A DNA stretch of 12,342 nt from Deltaproteobacteria bacterium (GCA_030698575.1 JAUYMQ010000164.1:1-12342); one strand, 5' to 3'; positions 1 to 10,711 are shown, counted from the first letter of the stretch. Notes: generated by a model from the sequence alone, not told the origin. Numbers and translations: made by a program.

Positions 1-414
1 GCCCCCGACGCGCCGGTGCTGGCGCGTGAGGCGCTGGCCCGGATTGCGCCGGACCGGTGGGGCACGCTGCGTTTCGCGCTGAGCCCGTCGCTCCAGATCC
101 TGACCCTGGGATCTCCCGTGCAGACGATCCGCAAGGCCTACGACCAAGGAGGGACGGAATCCGTCGCCGGCGCAACGGCGCCCCGGGAGACCACCCACCT
201 GCGCGTCTGGCGCAAGCGCGAGCGCGTGTTCTACGCGCCGATGCCCCTCCGCGAGCACACGGCGATCGATCACCTGCGAGGCGGCGCCTCCTTCGGCGAT
301 CTTTGCGGCGCCATCGCCCTCGAGACCGGGGAGGGGGCCGCCCCCCGTGAGGCGCTCGCACTGCTCGAGTGCTGGCTCGCCGACCACCTGCTTTCCGAAG
401 CTCATCTTTCTTGA
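1..414 (+). CDS. HvfC/BufC-like (DUF2063) protein, C-terminal part only
   Basis: The reading frame is open from the first base, so the start lies outside the window and the GTG at 16 is not a real start. About 137 residues remain. They resemble the C-terminal half of the HvfC/BufC family: a segment around LRFALSPSLQIL, then a strand-rich stretch with LRVWRKRERVFY, then a helical end around GGASFGDLCGAIALE and ALALLECWLADHLL. In known clusters this family sits next to a DUF692 (MNIO, HvfB/BufB) enzyme and a small DUF2282 precursor, and the pair modifies cysteines of metal-binding peptides (bufferins). Those partners, if present, would be upstream and cannot be seen. Assignment is by pattern recall of the fold and motif order, not by a search. 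The stop codon overlaps the candidate -35 region of lexA. Confidence 0.6.
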   Translation, partial: APDAPVLAREALARIAPDRWGTLRFALSPSLQILTLGSPVQTIRKAYDQGGTESVAGATAPRETTHLRVWRKRERVFYAPMPLREHTAIDHLRGGASFGDLCGAIALETGEGAAPREALALLECWLADHLLSEAHLS

Positions 415-439
415 CTTTCGCCAAAATTTCGCCCAATCT
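411..439 (+). promoter_or_regulatory. Candidate lexA promoter with TTTC direct repeat
   Basis: TTGACT at 411-416 matches the -35 box of housekeeping promoters. With a 17-base spacer the -10 would be CAATCT (434-439), a poor match. Within it the word TTTCGCC occurs twice (416-422 and 427-433), exactly 11 bases apart. This gives TTTC-N7-TTTC, the geometry of the alphaproteobacterial LexA box GTTC-N7-GTTC. No GAAC-N4-GTTC or CTGT-N8-ACAG box was found between 415 and 495. An operator here would let LexA repress itself and dinB, but this is inference from spacing alone. Confidence 0.25.
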
Positions 440-495
440 GTGGACGGATTCAAGGGAGCGACAGCGGGTCGACGGGCCCGCTGAAGGGGGTTCGC

Positions 496-1098
496 ATGCC
501 GGTGACGAAGCGACAGAGAGAAGTGCTCGACTTCGTGGGCGAGTTCATCGAGCGGCGCGGCTACGCTCCGAGCCTCGAGGAGATCGGACGCGGGCTCAAG
601 CTCTCGTCCGTCTCCACCGTCCACAAGCACCTGAAGAACCTCGAGGCGAAGGGGATGCTCTCGCGGGAGTGGAACCGGAGCCGCTCGCTTACGGTGACTC
701 CGCCGCCGGCCAAGGCCGGCGCCGTGAACATTCCGCTCCTGGGCACCATCGCCGCGGGCGCTCCCATCGAGGCCGTTACTAACCCCGACAGCATCGCGGT
801 CCCCGCCGACCTCGTCGGCAGGCGAAAGGCCTTCGCCCTTCGCGTCAAGGGCGATTCGATGATCGACGAGCACATCTGCGACGGCGACGTTGTAATCGTC
901 GAAGCGCGCGATACCGCGCGCAACGGCGAGACGGTCGTCGCGCTCATCGACGGCCATGACGCCACGCTCAAGAAGTTCCAGCGCCAGGGAAACTGCGTGA
1001 AGCTTATTCCTGCGAACTCCGCAATGGATCCCATCGTGGTCTCCGACCGTGAACTGCGCATCCAGGGGGTCGTGATCGGGATTCTCAGGACCTACTGA
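496..1098 (+). CDS. lexA: LexA repressor, SOS regulator (S24 self-cleaving protease)
   Basis: LexA dimers bind operators of DNA-damage genes and cut themselves when RecA filaments form. The 200-residue product has the usual length and layout. A winged helix-turn-helix covers about residues 1-65 (start MPVTKRQREVLDF; recognition helix near SSVSTVHKHL), followed by a short linker. The S24 peptidase domain runs from about 78 to 200. The cleavage bond is Ala87-Gly88 in TIAAGAP. The catalytic pair is Ser121 (KGDSMI) and Lys159 (ATLKKF), in the places of E. coli Ser119 and Lys156. The start is supported by GAAGGGGG about five bases upstream. The recognition helix resembles the Gram-positive SSSTVHGHL type more than the E. 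coli type. It is co-transcribed with dinB, three bases downstream. Confidence 0.96.
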   Translation: MPVTKRQREVLDFVGEFIERRGYAPSLEEIGRGLKLSSVSTVHKHLKNLEAKGMLSREWNRSRSLTVTPPPAKAGAVNIPLLGTIAAGAPIEAVTNPDSIAVPADLVGRRKAFALRVKGDSMIDEHICDGDVVIVEARDTARNGETVVALIDGHDATLKKFQRQGNCVKLIPANSAMDPIVVSDRELRIQGVVIGILRTY

Positions 1099-1101
1099 CG
1101 C

Positions 1102-2298
1102 ATGGCCGAACCCGCCGCTCGCGTCATCGTTCACATCGACATGGACGCCTTCTTCGTGGAGGTGGAGCGCCTTCACGATCCCGCCTTGCGCGGCAAGCCG
1201 GTCGTCGTGGGGGGCGATCCCGACGGGCGAGGCGTTGTGGCGGCCTCGAGCTACGAGGCGCGAAAATTCGGTGTGCACTCCGCCATGCCGCTGCGCACAG
1301 CGAAGCGCCTCTGCCCCCAGGCCGTCTTCGTGCAGCACCACCGGGGACGTTACAGCGAGGCCTCGGAGGAAGTCTTCGACATCCTCGAGGTCTTCGCGCC
1401 CGTCGTCCAGCCCGTTTCCATCGATGAGGCCTACCTCGATCTCACCGGCACCGAACGCCTCTACGGCGCGCCCGACGCAGCCGTGACGGAACTACGCGCC
1501 CACATCCGCCGGAAGACCGGGCTCCCTTCTTCGGCCGGCATCGGCGGCTCCAAGCTTGTGACGAAGATCGCGAGCGGCCTGGCCAAGCCCGATGGGCAGC
1601 GCCGGGTACGCGTCGGCGATGAGCGCGCCTTCCTGGCGCCTCTCGCCATCTCGATTATCCCGGGCGTCGGCAAGGTCGGAGAGCGGCGGCTCCGTGAGGG
1701 CGGGGTGCGGACGATCGGGGATCTCGATCGGCTGGGGCGGCCCCGGCTCGAGGCCTGGCTCGGGGAGTCGGGTGTGTGGCTCTGGGAGTGCTCGCAGGGG
1801 ATTGATGAACGCGAGGTGCAGCCCGGTGGCGACCCGAAATCGATTGGTCGGGAGACAACCTTTTGGGAGGACACAGGCGACGCCGAATTCCTGGAGTCAA
1901 CGCTTCACCATCTGGCCGAGCGGGCCGCTTCGCGACTCAGGCGGCACGGCATGCGCGCGCGCACGGTCAACGTCAAGTTCCGCACGAGCGATTTCCGGAC
2001 CTCCACCCGCGCCCGCACGCTCAAAGCCCCGAGCTGGCGCGATGCCGATCTTATTCCCGCAGCTTTGGAGCTGTTCCGCCAGCTCTTTCACGACGAGCGC
2101 GGCGGCCGGGCGAAGGTCCGGCTGCTGGGCGCCTACTTCTCGGGGCTGTCACGCGAGGCGGCGCAGATGGATCTTCTCGAGGGGGAGCGGGAGCGGCGCG
2201 AGGAGAACCTCATCCGTTCGGTCGACGCCATCCGCGATCGCTTCGGCGACGGCGCCATCGTCGTCGGCAAGGTCATCCGCTATCTGGAAGAGGAATAA
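1102..2298 (+). CDS. dinB: DNA polymerase IV (Y-family translesion polymerase)
   Basis: This error-prone polymerase extends primers across damaged template bases. The 398-residue product carries all Y-family landmarks. Asp13 in HIDMDAFF and Asp108-Glu109 in SIDEAYLDLTG are the metal-binding carboxylates, and Phe18 is the steric gate against ribonucleotides. PVVVGG (34-38) lies in the fingers/palm. A helix-hairpin-helix thumb lies near IPGVGKVGERRL, followed by the little-finger domain. QMDLLE at 355-360 fits the beta-clamp-binding motif and is followed by a 38-residue tail (DAIRDRFG...), as in many non-enteric Pol IV proteins. It starts three bases after lexA, with AGGA inside the lexA end as a likely ribosome site, so the two form one SOS operon. 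Its TAA stop lies inside the left arm of the adjoining inverted repeat. Confidence 0.95.
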   Translation: MAEPAARVIVHIDMDAFFVEVERLHDPALRGKPVVVGGDPDGRGVVAASSYEARKFGVHSAMPLRTAKRLCPQAVFVQHHRGRYSEASEEVFDILEVFAPVVQPVSIDEAYLDLTGTERLYGAPDAAVTELRAHIRRKTGLPSSAGIGGSKLVTKIASGLAKPDGQRRVRVGDERAFLAPLAISIIPGVGKVGERRLREGGVRTIGDLDRLGRPRLEAWLGESGVWLWECSQGIDEREVQPGGDPKSIGRETTFWEDTGDAEFLESTLHHLAERAASRLRRHGMRARTVNVKFRTSDFRTSTRARTLKAPSWRDADLIPAALELFRQLFHDERGGRAKVRLLGAYFSGLSREAAQMDLLEGERERREENLIRSVDAIRDRFGDGAIVVGKVIRYLEEE

Positions 2299-2374
2299 GT
2301 GGGACAGTCCCTCTTTTTTTGTCTTTGGCAGGCACGGTTTTTTCAAAGTGAAAAGAGGGACTGTCCCACTTATT
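2294..2374. repeat. 24-bp perfect inverted repeat element between convergent genes (MITE/REP-like or bidirectional terminator)
   Basis: The arms 2294-2317 and 2351-2374 are perfect reverse complements (24 of 24), separated by 33 bases. Each arm has its own palindromic core, GTGGGACAGTCCCTC, in which GGGAC and GTCCC face each other around one A. This nested symmetry is typical of REP/REPIN-like elements mobilised by Y1 (IS200-like) transposases and of small MITEs. No transposase is in the window. The element fills the whole gap: its left arm contains the dinB stop TAA (2296-2298) and its right arm ends one base before the porin stop (2375-2377). The stem with flanking T/A runs could also stop transcription from both sides. 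The repeat is certain; its mobile nature is inference. Confidence 0.85.
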
Positions 2375-3805
2375 TCAGAACGTGTACTGGAAGATGAAGT
2401 AGAGGAAGTTGATGTCCTTCGAGGGGCCGGACTGACGGATGAACTCCTCGGCGAAGAAGCGGCTGTAGCCGCCGATGAGTTGCGTGTGGAGGTCGAGCTG
2501 GTAGGACGCCGTCAGATCGATCTCGGAGCCGATATCGCGGGAGGTCCCGGAGGAACCCGGTCGCGCCACGCCGCCGCCGGCGTTGTAGAGCGCGTCGTTG
2601 TCGCTGGCCCGCCAGAAGTAAAGGTACTCGGCTTTCAGCAGCGCCTTGTAGACAGGCGCGTAGGAAATGCCGACGTTCGGGGAGCTGATGTTCTGGCGCG
2701 CGACGGTGTCGATGTATCCGAAGTAGGCGTGGCCGAGCGGGAAGAGCTGGTTGAAGGTCTGTACGTCGGCGTCGCCCACGCCGCCATCGCCGGACGCGTA
2801 GTCATAGCCGGCGTACAGGCGGGGCTTACCGCGGGTGTCCCCGAAGGTGTAACCCAGGTTCGTCGAGACCATGTAGGCGTGGATGTTCCCCGGGCCGATC
2901 GTCCCGAACTGGAAGGCCCCCTCCATGTCGTAATCGAAATCCGAGTCGCCGATCTTTCCCCAGGCGCGCGCCCCTAGCGTCTGGCGCTTCTCCTCACCCG
3001 TCGTGCCGTTGAACCCTGCCTTGTTGCGATGCAGGCCCAGCCAGTACAGATCGAAGCCCCCCTTCATACGGGCAACTGTCCTTGACGCGTAGATGCCGTA
3101 GAAGTCCACGTCCTCGTTCGGTTCGTTCGCATCGTACTTGAGGACCGTAACGGGTCGAGTCAAAAAGCCTGTGGCGGTCCAGGCGCCGGCCTTCACGATG
3201 GCCGAGACGCCGTCGAAGGTGCGCCGCGTGTTCGACCAGTCGAGCGGACTCGCGAGGCGCTGCTTGCCGAAAAGCAGTTCCTGCCGCCCCACGCGGATGG
3301 TCAGATCGGCGTCGGCCGGAAGCGGAATCATGGCGTCGATGAAGCCATTCTGCAGATCGAATTCGTCGGCGTCGAGCGTTCGACAGCCGCCCACCAGATC
3401 GCGGCTTGTGCAGAAGGCGCTCTTCCCCTGGACGAAAATACGGAACTGCTCGCCGAGGTGGAGATCGAGATGATAGAGCGCGCGGTTCAACACGAACACG
3501 TCGTCATCGTCGGCCGTCGGGGGCGCGCCGAAGTTGAAGCGCGTCCACCCCTCGAGGCGCATGCGGTACTGCCCACCGAAGCTCGCCCACACTTTTCCGT
3601 CATCGGTCAGCGCGATGTACTTGATCGGATCAAAGATATCGTCGGGGCGGTTGGGATCTTCGTGCGCGAGGACCGACCAGTCCTCGTTGAAGGGCAAGAC
3701 CTGATACTTGGGGTGCGGATAGGCCGGTGCGCCCTGCTGGGCGATTGCGCGAGCAGGGCCGAGGCATAGCGCCAGAGCCGCCACAAGGACGAACCCCCTC
3801 ACCAT
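2375..3805 (-). CDS. Outer-membrane porin, alginate-export (PF13372) type
   Basis: A 476-residue secreted beta-barrel protein. The start at 3805 gives a signal peptide (MVRGFVLVAALALCLGPARA, likely cleaved near ARA/IAQ) and has GAGGGGGAAT just upstream. The same frame is open to 4300, but that extension reads as arginine-rich shadow sequence inside the chaperone gene. The mature part alternates polar and hydrophobic residues and contains features of alginate_exp porins: FGGQYRMRLEG, a long stretch ending in LTIRVGRQELLFGKQRL, and LDWSNTRRTFDG. It ends in FIFQYTF; a C-terminal Phe is the usual outer-membrane assembly signal. This family includes porins for alginate and other organic compounds. 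As last gene of the operon, a role in uptake of the Mo-enzyme substrate is inferred, not shown. Confidence 0.8.
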   Translation of the reverse strand: MVRGFVLVAALALCLGPARAIAQQGAPAYPHPKYQVLPFNEDWSVLAHEDPNRPDDIFDPIKYIALTDDGKVWASFGGQYRMRLEGWTRFNFGAPPTADDDDVFVLNRALYHLDLHLGEQFRIFVQGKSAFCTSRDLVGGCRTLDADEFDLQNGFIDAMIPLPADADLTIRVGRQELLFGKQRLASPLDWSNTRRTFDGVSAIVKAGAWTATGFLTRPVTVLKYDANEPNEDVDFYGIYASRTVARMKGGFDLYWLGLHRNKAGFNGTTGEEKRQTLGARAWGKIGDSDFDYDMEGAFQFGTIGPGNIHAYMVSTNLGYTFGDTRGKPRLYAGYDYASGDGGVGDADVQTFNQLFPLGHAYFGYIDTVARQNISSPNVGISYAPVYKALLKAEYLYFWRASDNDALYNAGGGVARPGSSGTSRDIGSEIDLTASYQLDLHTQLIGGYSRFFAEEFIRQSGPSKDINFLYFIFQYTF

Positions 3806-3837
3806 ATTCCCCCTCGCGCGCGGCCAGCGGCCTCGGC

Positions 3838-4521
3838 TCAGGCCGTGCGCGCCGCGGTCCGCTCTCCCGCGTCCGAGCCCAAGCGGGCTGCGTCGGATAC
3901 GACGAAGCGCTCGAGCAACTCCCCGGCGGCCGCGTAGAACGGCCCTTCGGCCGTCATGGCCAGGCGCTCGCGGAGCCTTCCGCTCCATCTGCCCAGATGA
4001 TCCTTGAGAAAAGCGCGCTGCGCCTCGCGGCAGATCTGAGCCTGCTCCTCCTGGCCGCCGCTCTGGCCCGCCACCAGCTCCTTCACTGCGAGGAGATGCA
4101 TGAACTCCAGCTCCACCGCGATGTGATCGGGGCGTTCGGTGCCGGGCTCGACCTCCACGCCGAAGGCGCGGTAAAAGCCGGCGATGTCGGCCAGCTCGAA
4201 GGTCTTCACCAGCGCGTGCTGCGGCGTATCGGCCGTGTGAGCGGTTTCGTTGGGCGGGCAGCGCAGGCCGCCCGCGGGCTCGAAGGTTTCCGCGTAGCAC
4301 CGCTCCAGGCTCTCAGCCGTCGCGGTCGCGAGGGAGGAAGTCAGTTCATCAAGCGCGCCGAAGAGTTGCTTGTCGGCGCCCAGCCGTGCCAGCGCGGCGC
4401 GAAGCTCGTCGAGCTTCTCCTCGCGGAGCTCCGTCAGCAAGCGGGGCCCCGGTGTGTGAAAGAGCAGGGCGAGCATGGCGTAGACGTGGGCGCGGTCCCG
4501 ATTCCCGTCCGATTGGATCAT
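3838..4521 (-). CDS. TorD/DmsD-family chaperone for the molybdoenzyme (delta subunit)
   Basis: A cytoplasmic, all-helical protein of 227 residues without a signal peptide. The family binds the Tat signal of a cognate molybdoenzyme and holds it until the cofactor is inserted. The family signature is visible at residues 130-142 (RPDHIAVELEFMH), with CPPNETAH at 88-95 upstream of it. Its ATG overlaps the stop of the gamma-subunit gene (ATGA), so translation is probably coupled. It sits last of the four enzyme genes, as ebdD does in the ethylbenzene dehydrogenase operon. Its client is most likely the catalytic subunit encoded at 6577-10077, the only protein here with a twin-arginine signal. Confidence 0.85.
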   Translation of the reverse strand: MIQSDGNRDRAHVYAMLALLFHTPGPRLLTELREEKLDELRAALARLGADKQLFGALDELTSSLATATAESLERCYAETFEPAGGLRCPPNETAHTADTPQHALVKTFELADIAGFYRAFGVEVEPGTERPDHIAVELEFMHLLAVKELVAGQSGGQEEQAQICREAQRAFLKDHLGRWSGRLRERLAMTAEGPFYAAAGELLERFVVSDAARLGSDAGERTAARTA

Positions 4522-5408
4522 GGGGCCACCGTGGCCGCGGCCACCATCGTCGGCTCCAGCTCGAAGGGGAGCCAGTTCATCGTCAGCGACTTCTTGCCGT
4601 TGACTTCATTCATCGATCCGTTCCAGACCGCCAGCACGATGTGCGTGGCCGATCCGGGCCGGAAGAGCGTGTCTTCCGGGATGCCGGTCGAGAGCTGGCG
4701 TCGGAGCACCACTCGCCAGGTGCCGTCCCCATGCTGGCTCAGGCCGTAGACGGACTGCGAGTCGTGGCGCTGGAGCGTTCCGAACCCCTTCGCACTGAAC
4801 TCCATCACCGGTTCCGTGCCCCGCCAAGCTCGCACCTGGCGGGTCACGCCCGGATCCTGCGGAAAGATCCAGACCCCTTCGGTATGCGGGTATCGCTCGT
4901 CGAATCCGCTCATGCCGCGCGCGTTGGCGTCGAAGTCGGCCGTCCACTGCCAGATGTTCACGGGGTGGCCCTCATCGCCCATGAAAGGGGAGGGGAGCAT
5001 GTCGGTCTCGACGGCGGGGAACCCCACGGCCGCCGCGTCGCGGAACGTGGCGACCCCGACCTCACGGTCGGCGTTCTTGTCCTTCCACTCGAGGAGAATC
5101 GCGAGGTTCTCACCGTCGTGGGCAGCGCGAACGCCGAGTTCGGCCACGGATCCGCCACCGTTCGGAGGTATGATTCCCTGCGGTGAAAGGGGAATGCGCG
5201 CGGCCGGGATCTCTTTCCAGGCCTTGTCATCCGGGTCGTAGGGAATGCCTTCCGAGCGGTACGCGGCCCGTATCTGGTTACTCATGCCCGGGGCGCTCTC
5301 GGCCGCCGGTTGCTCGGGGGCGGCCTGCTCTCCCGCGTCCTCGGTGGCCGGCCCGCCGCAGGCGGTGAACAAGAACAGAAACAGGACGGCCAGGCTTGCG
5401 GCTCTCAT
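4518..5408 (-). CDS. Haem b-binding gamma subunit of an ethylbenzene dehydrogenase-like molybdoenzyme, lipoprotein
   Basis: A 296-residue exported protein of the EbdC/DdhC/SerC type (EB_dh domain), which passes electrons from the Fe-S subunit to a periplasmic acceptor. The N-terminus (MRAASLAVLFLFLFTAC) has a lipobox ending at Cys17, followed by an Ala/Glu/Pro-rich linker (20-40), so it is probably membrane-tethered on the periplasmic side. In EbdC the haem iron is held by a Met and a Lys. Candidates here are Met143 in PSPFMGDEGHPVNIWQW and Lys272 or Lys273 in NGKKSLTMNW. GGGAGGA about nine bases before the start supports 5408. It follows the beta-subunit gene by 26 bases and overlaps the chaperone gene. 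The lipid anchor differs from soluble EbdC. Confidence 0.85.
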   Translation of the reverse strand: MRAASLAVLFLFLFTACGGPATEDAGEQAAPEQPAAESAPGMSNQIRAAYRSEGIPYDPDDKAWKEIPAARIPLSPQGIIPPNGGGSVAELGVRAAHDGENLAILLEWKDKNADREVGVATFRDAAAVGFPAVETDMLPSPFMGDEGHPVNIWQWTADFDANARGMSGFDERYPHTEGVWIFPQDPGVTRQVRAWRGTEPVMEFSAKGFGTLQRHDSQSVYGLSQHGDGTWRVVLRRQLSTGIPEDTLFRPGSATHIVLAVWNGSMNEVNGKKSLTMNWLPFELEPTMVAAATVAP

Positions 5409-5434
5409 CGCTCGCTTCCTCCCATCGTATTCGT

Positions 5435-6571
5435 TCAGGTGACGTCCATGCGATACACGTCGAGGCGGATGTCCTTGGCCTCGCGGAGCGTGAGGGGCTC
5501 CGTAATCGGAACCTCCGCCACCATCTTGTTCTCCCGGTTGTATCCGCGGGCCACCCCGTTCTTGACCTCGAAGCGCTCCATGATCTCGGGAGAGCTCCCG
5601 AACAACACCAGGAGCCCCCGCAGCGTCTCGTCGTTCGGGGCGTTCTTGTAGGCTTCCTGCGCTTCCTTAACGCCGGGCCCGAACATCTGCTCGAGGTAGT
5701 CCGCCGGAACGTGAATCGGAGGGATGTAGTAGACGTTCGGCGAGAGCCCGAGCTGGGGATAGAGCGGAAAGGCCATCTTGCGCACACGCACCAGGTAGTC
5801 GATGGGATGATCTTCGCGGACCTTGTCGCCCAGGCTGATCCACCCCTGCCCGCGGATCTTGCCGATGCACTGCTCCACGCACTGGGTCTGCAGCCCCTTC
5901 TCGACCTTCGGGTAACAGGCGACGCACTTCTCGGACGTCTCGTGGTTGGGACGGAACATCGACTTGCCGTAGGGGCACCCTTTCACGCACTCGCGGTAGC
6001 CGCGGCACCGGCTCTGGTCGATGAGCACGATGCCGTCTTCCTGCCGCTTGTAGATCGCCTTGCGCGGACATGCGGCAAGGCAGGCGGGATAGGAGCAGTG
6101 GTTGCAGATGCGCGGCAGGTAGAAGTACCAGAACTTGTGAATTGGCTCGTTCAGGTGCTCGCCCTGGGCCACCGAGCCGCCGGCGATCTGGTCCTCGCCG
6201 ATGTTCGGGTGGGCCCAGTCCGCATCGTCGGGGAGGATGCCGAGCATCTTCTCCTTCAGGCCGTCGGCGGCCTCGAAGATCGTCTTCCCCGTGTAGACGC
6301 CGTCCTCCCAGGTCTGGGGACCGAGCTTTTCGAGGATCGCCACATCCCACGCGGTCGGGTAGGTGCCGTAGGGCTTCGATTCGACGTTGTTCCAGAACAT
6401 GTACTCCTGCCCGCGGCCGGAGGTCCAGGTCATCTTGCAGGCCATGCTGCAGGTCTGGCAGGCGATGCACTTGTTCGTGTCGAACACCATCCCGATCTGC
6501 TTCTCGGGCAGTGCCTGCTCGTAGGGGTAATCCATCTCCCGGCCAAGCTGCCAGTTGAATACCTTGGGCAT
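5435..6571 (-). CDS. Iron-sulfur beta subunit of a type II DMSO-reductase-family enzyme
   Basis: A 378-residue ferredoxin-like electron-transfer subunit of the NarH/EbdB/DdhB type. Sixteen cluster positions are recognisable: C35-x2-C38-x2-C41-x3-C45; C156-x2-C159-x4-C164-x3-C168; C189-x2-Y192-x2-C195-x3-C199; and C216-x2-C219-x11-C231-x3-C235. In the third set a Cys is replaced by an aromatic residue, as in NarH-type subunits where Trp marks a [3Fe-4S] cluster, so three [4Fe-4S] and one [3Fe-4S] clusters are expected. There is no signal peptide; such subunits are exported folded together with the Tat-bearing alpha subunit. The start (MPKVFNWQ) lies five bases after the alpha stop, with AGGAG in the end of the alpha gene. 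Gene order and spacing show strict co-expression. Confidence 0.92.
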   Translation of the reverse strand: MPKVFNWQLGREMDYPYEQALPEKQIGMVFDTNKCIACQTCSMACKMTWTSGRGQEYMFWNNVESKPYGTYPTAWDVAILEKLGPQTWEDGVYTGKTIFEAADGLKEKMLGILPDDADWAHPNIGEDQIAGGSVAQGEHLNEPIHKFWYFYLPRICNHCSYPACLAACPRKAIYKRQEDGIVLIDQSRCRGYRECVKGCPYGKSMFRPNHETSEKCVACYPKVEKGLQTQCVEQCIGKIRGQGWISLGDKVREDHPIDYLVRVRKMAFPLYPQLGLSPNVYYIPPIHVPADYLEQMFGPGVKEAQEAYKNAPNDETLRGLLVLFGSSPEIMERFEVKNGVARGYNRENKMVAEVPITEPLTLREAKDIRLDVYRMDVT

Positions 6572-6576
6572 CGGAG

Positions 6577-10077
<3,501 letters not shown>

Positions 10078-10150
10078 TTCCCTCCCCCTTCTGAAGTCGT
10101 CCTACGGGTGTGAACTGCGATGTGTCGCTGATCGGTTCCCGCTTCGAACA

Positions 10151-10190
10151 CCCCCGCCGCCGGCAGGCCGCGCTTCGCCGGCGACGGGGG
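10151..10190 (-). other. Strong hairpin between the SCP2-like and molybdoenzyme genes
   Basis: The arms 10151-10164 and 10177-10190 pair over 14 bases with one mismatch around a 12-base loop, almost all G-C. The hairpin lies in the 131-base gap before the alpha-subunit gene, the longest gap inside the operon. On the transcript it follows the SCP2 stop by about 18 bases and is not followed by a U run, so it is not a standard intrinsic terminator. It may set an RNA-processing or stability boundary that lets the first two genes and the enzyme genes be expressed at different levels. A second, smaller dyad (GAGCC/GGCTC, 10198-10216) overlaps the SCP2 gene end. Confidence 0.6.
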
Positions 10191-10208
10191 CTCGATCGAG
10201 CCCTGAGT

Positions 10209-10667
10209 TCAGGCTCGAAACTTCGTCTTTACGCTCGCGCCGGCGTCGAAGAATTGCTGCAGGCTCTCGTTGAATCGGGAGAACCGATCGACGTCCATCT
10301 GCGCCTCGCCCCCCTCCGACCAGACCCGCAGGGGCACGTCGGGGAGGGTCAGGTAGTTCAGGGTCTGCTCGAGGCCCGCTCCCCCGTTCTTGATGATGTC
10401 GGTGACCATGTCCTTGAAGGTCTGGTAATCGCCCTCGAGAACCGCGGCCTCCTTGCCGGGACCGAGTTCGGGCTTTTCGACCCGCTTCACCTCAGCGCAG
10501 CGGTAGCCGTCGAAAACAATCTTGTAGACCTCGTCATGGCCGTCATCAAAATTCATCTTCAGGTAGAGCGTCATTTCGATGCTGCCCAGGCGCCTGTACT
10601 TGTCGACTTCGGCGTCCATCGCGTGCTGCAGCTCGACGAACCACTCCTCGGAAGGGAATTCGTGCAT
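10209..10667 (-). CDS. SCP2 sterol-binding-domain-like protein
   Basis: A 152-residue cytoplasmic protein with no signal or membrane segment. The pattern fits the SCP2 fold: an N-terminal helix starting FPSEEWFVELQHAMD, a sheet (MTLYLKMNF, EVYKIVFDGYRCAEV), then the typical GDYQTFKDMVTDII segment after a strand AAVLEG, then helices to the C-terminus (RFSRFNESLQQFFDAG). SCP2-like proteins hold sterols, acyl-CoAs or other hydrophobic molecules in a tunnel. GGGAGAAG lies six bases before the start. It is the second gene of the operon, 44 bases after the diiron gene. Its presence is one reason to expect a hydrophobic substrate or product for the pathway. It could instead be a diverged member with another ligand; recognition is by motif order only. 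Confidence 0.72.
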   Translation of the reverse strand: MHEFPSEEWFVELQHAMDAEVDKYRRLGSIEMTLYLKMNFDDGHDEVYKIVFDGYRCAEVKRVEKPELGPGKEAAVLEGDYQTFKDMVTDIIKNGGAGLEQTLNYLTLPDVPLRVWSEGGEAQMDVDRFSRFNESLQQFFDAGASVKTKFRA

Positions 10668-10711
10668 GTTCTTCTCCCTCGCTGCCTGTGTCCGATTTGA
10701 AGAAACGTTTC

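Noticed and set aside
463-482. AGCGGG/CCCGCT dyad upstream of lexA as an SOS box
   Set aside because: The arms are plain G/C runs, unlike known LexA half-sites; more likely chance in GC-rich DNA.
2330-2344. A second sigma-54-like sequence inside the inverted repeat loop; AGGCACGGTTTTT is shared exactly with 12158-12170
   Set aside because: The -12 dinucleotide is TC instead of GC and it points into the convergent porin gene. The 13-base match is probably coincidence or a decayed promoter; it is recorded because exact sharing at this length is uncommon.
1592-2977. 461-codon open frame on the + strand spanning the dinB end, the inverted repeat and the porin end
   Set aside because: It crosses two well-supported genes in the wrong frames and its product is low-complexity Ser/Arg-rich, then acidic, as expected of a frame shadow.
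3806-4300. N-terminal extension of the porin frame up to 4300
   Set aside because: The extension overlaps the chaperone gene and is Arg/Gly-rich. The start at 3805 gives a clear signal peptide and a ribosome site.
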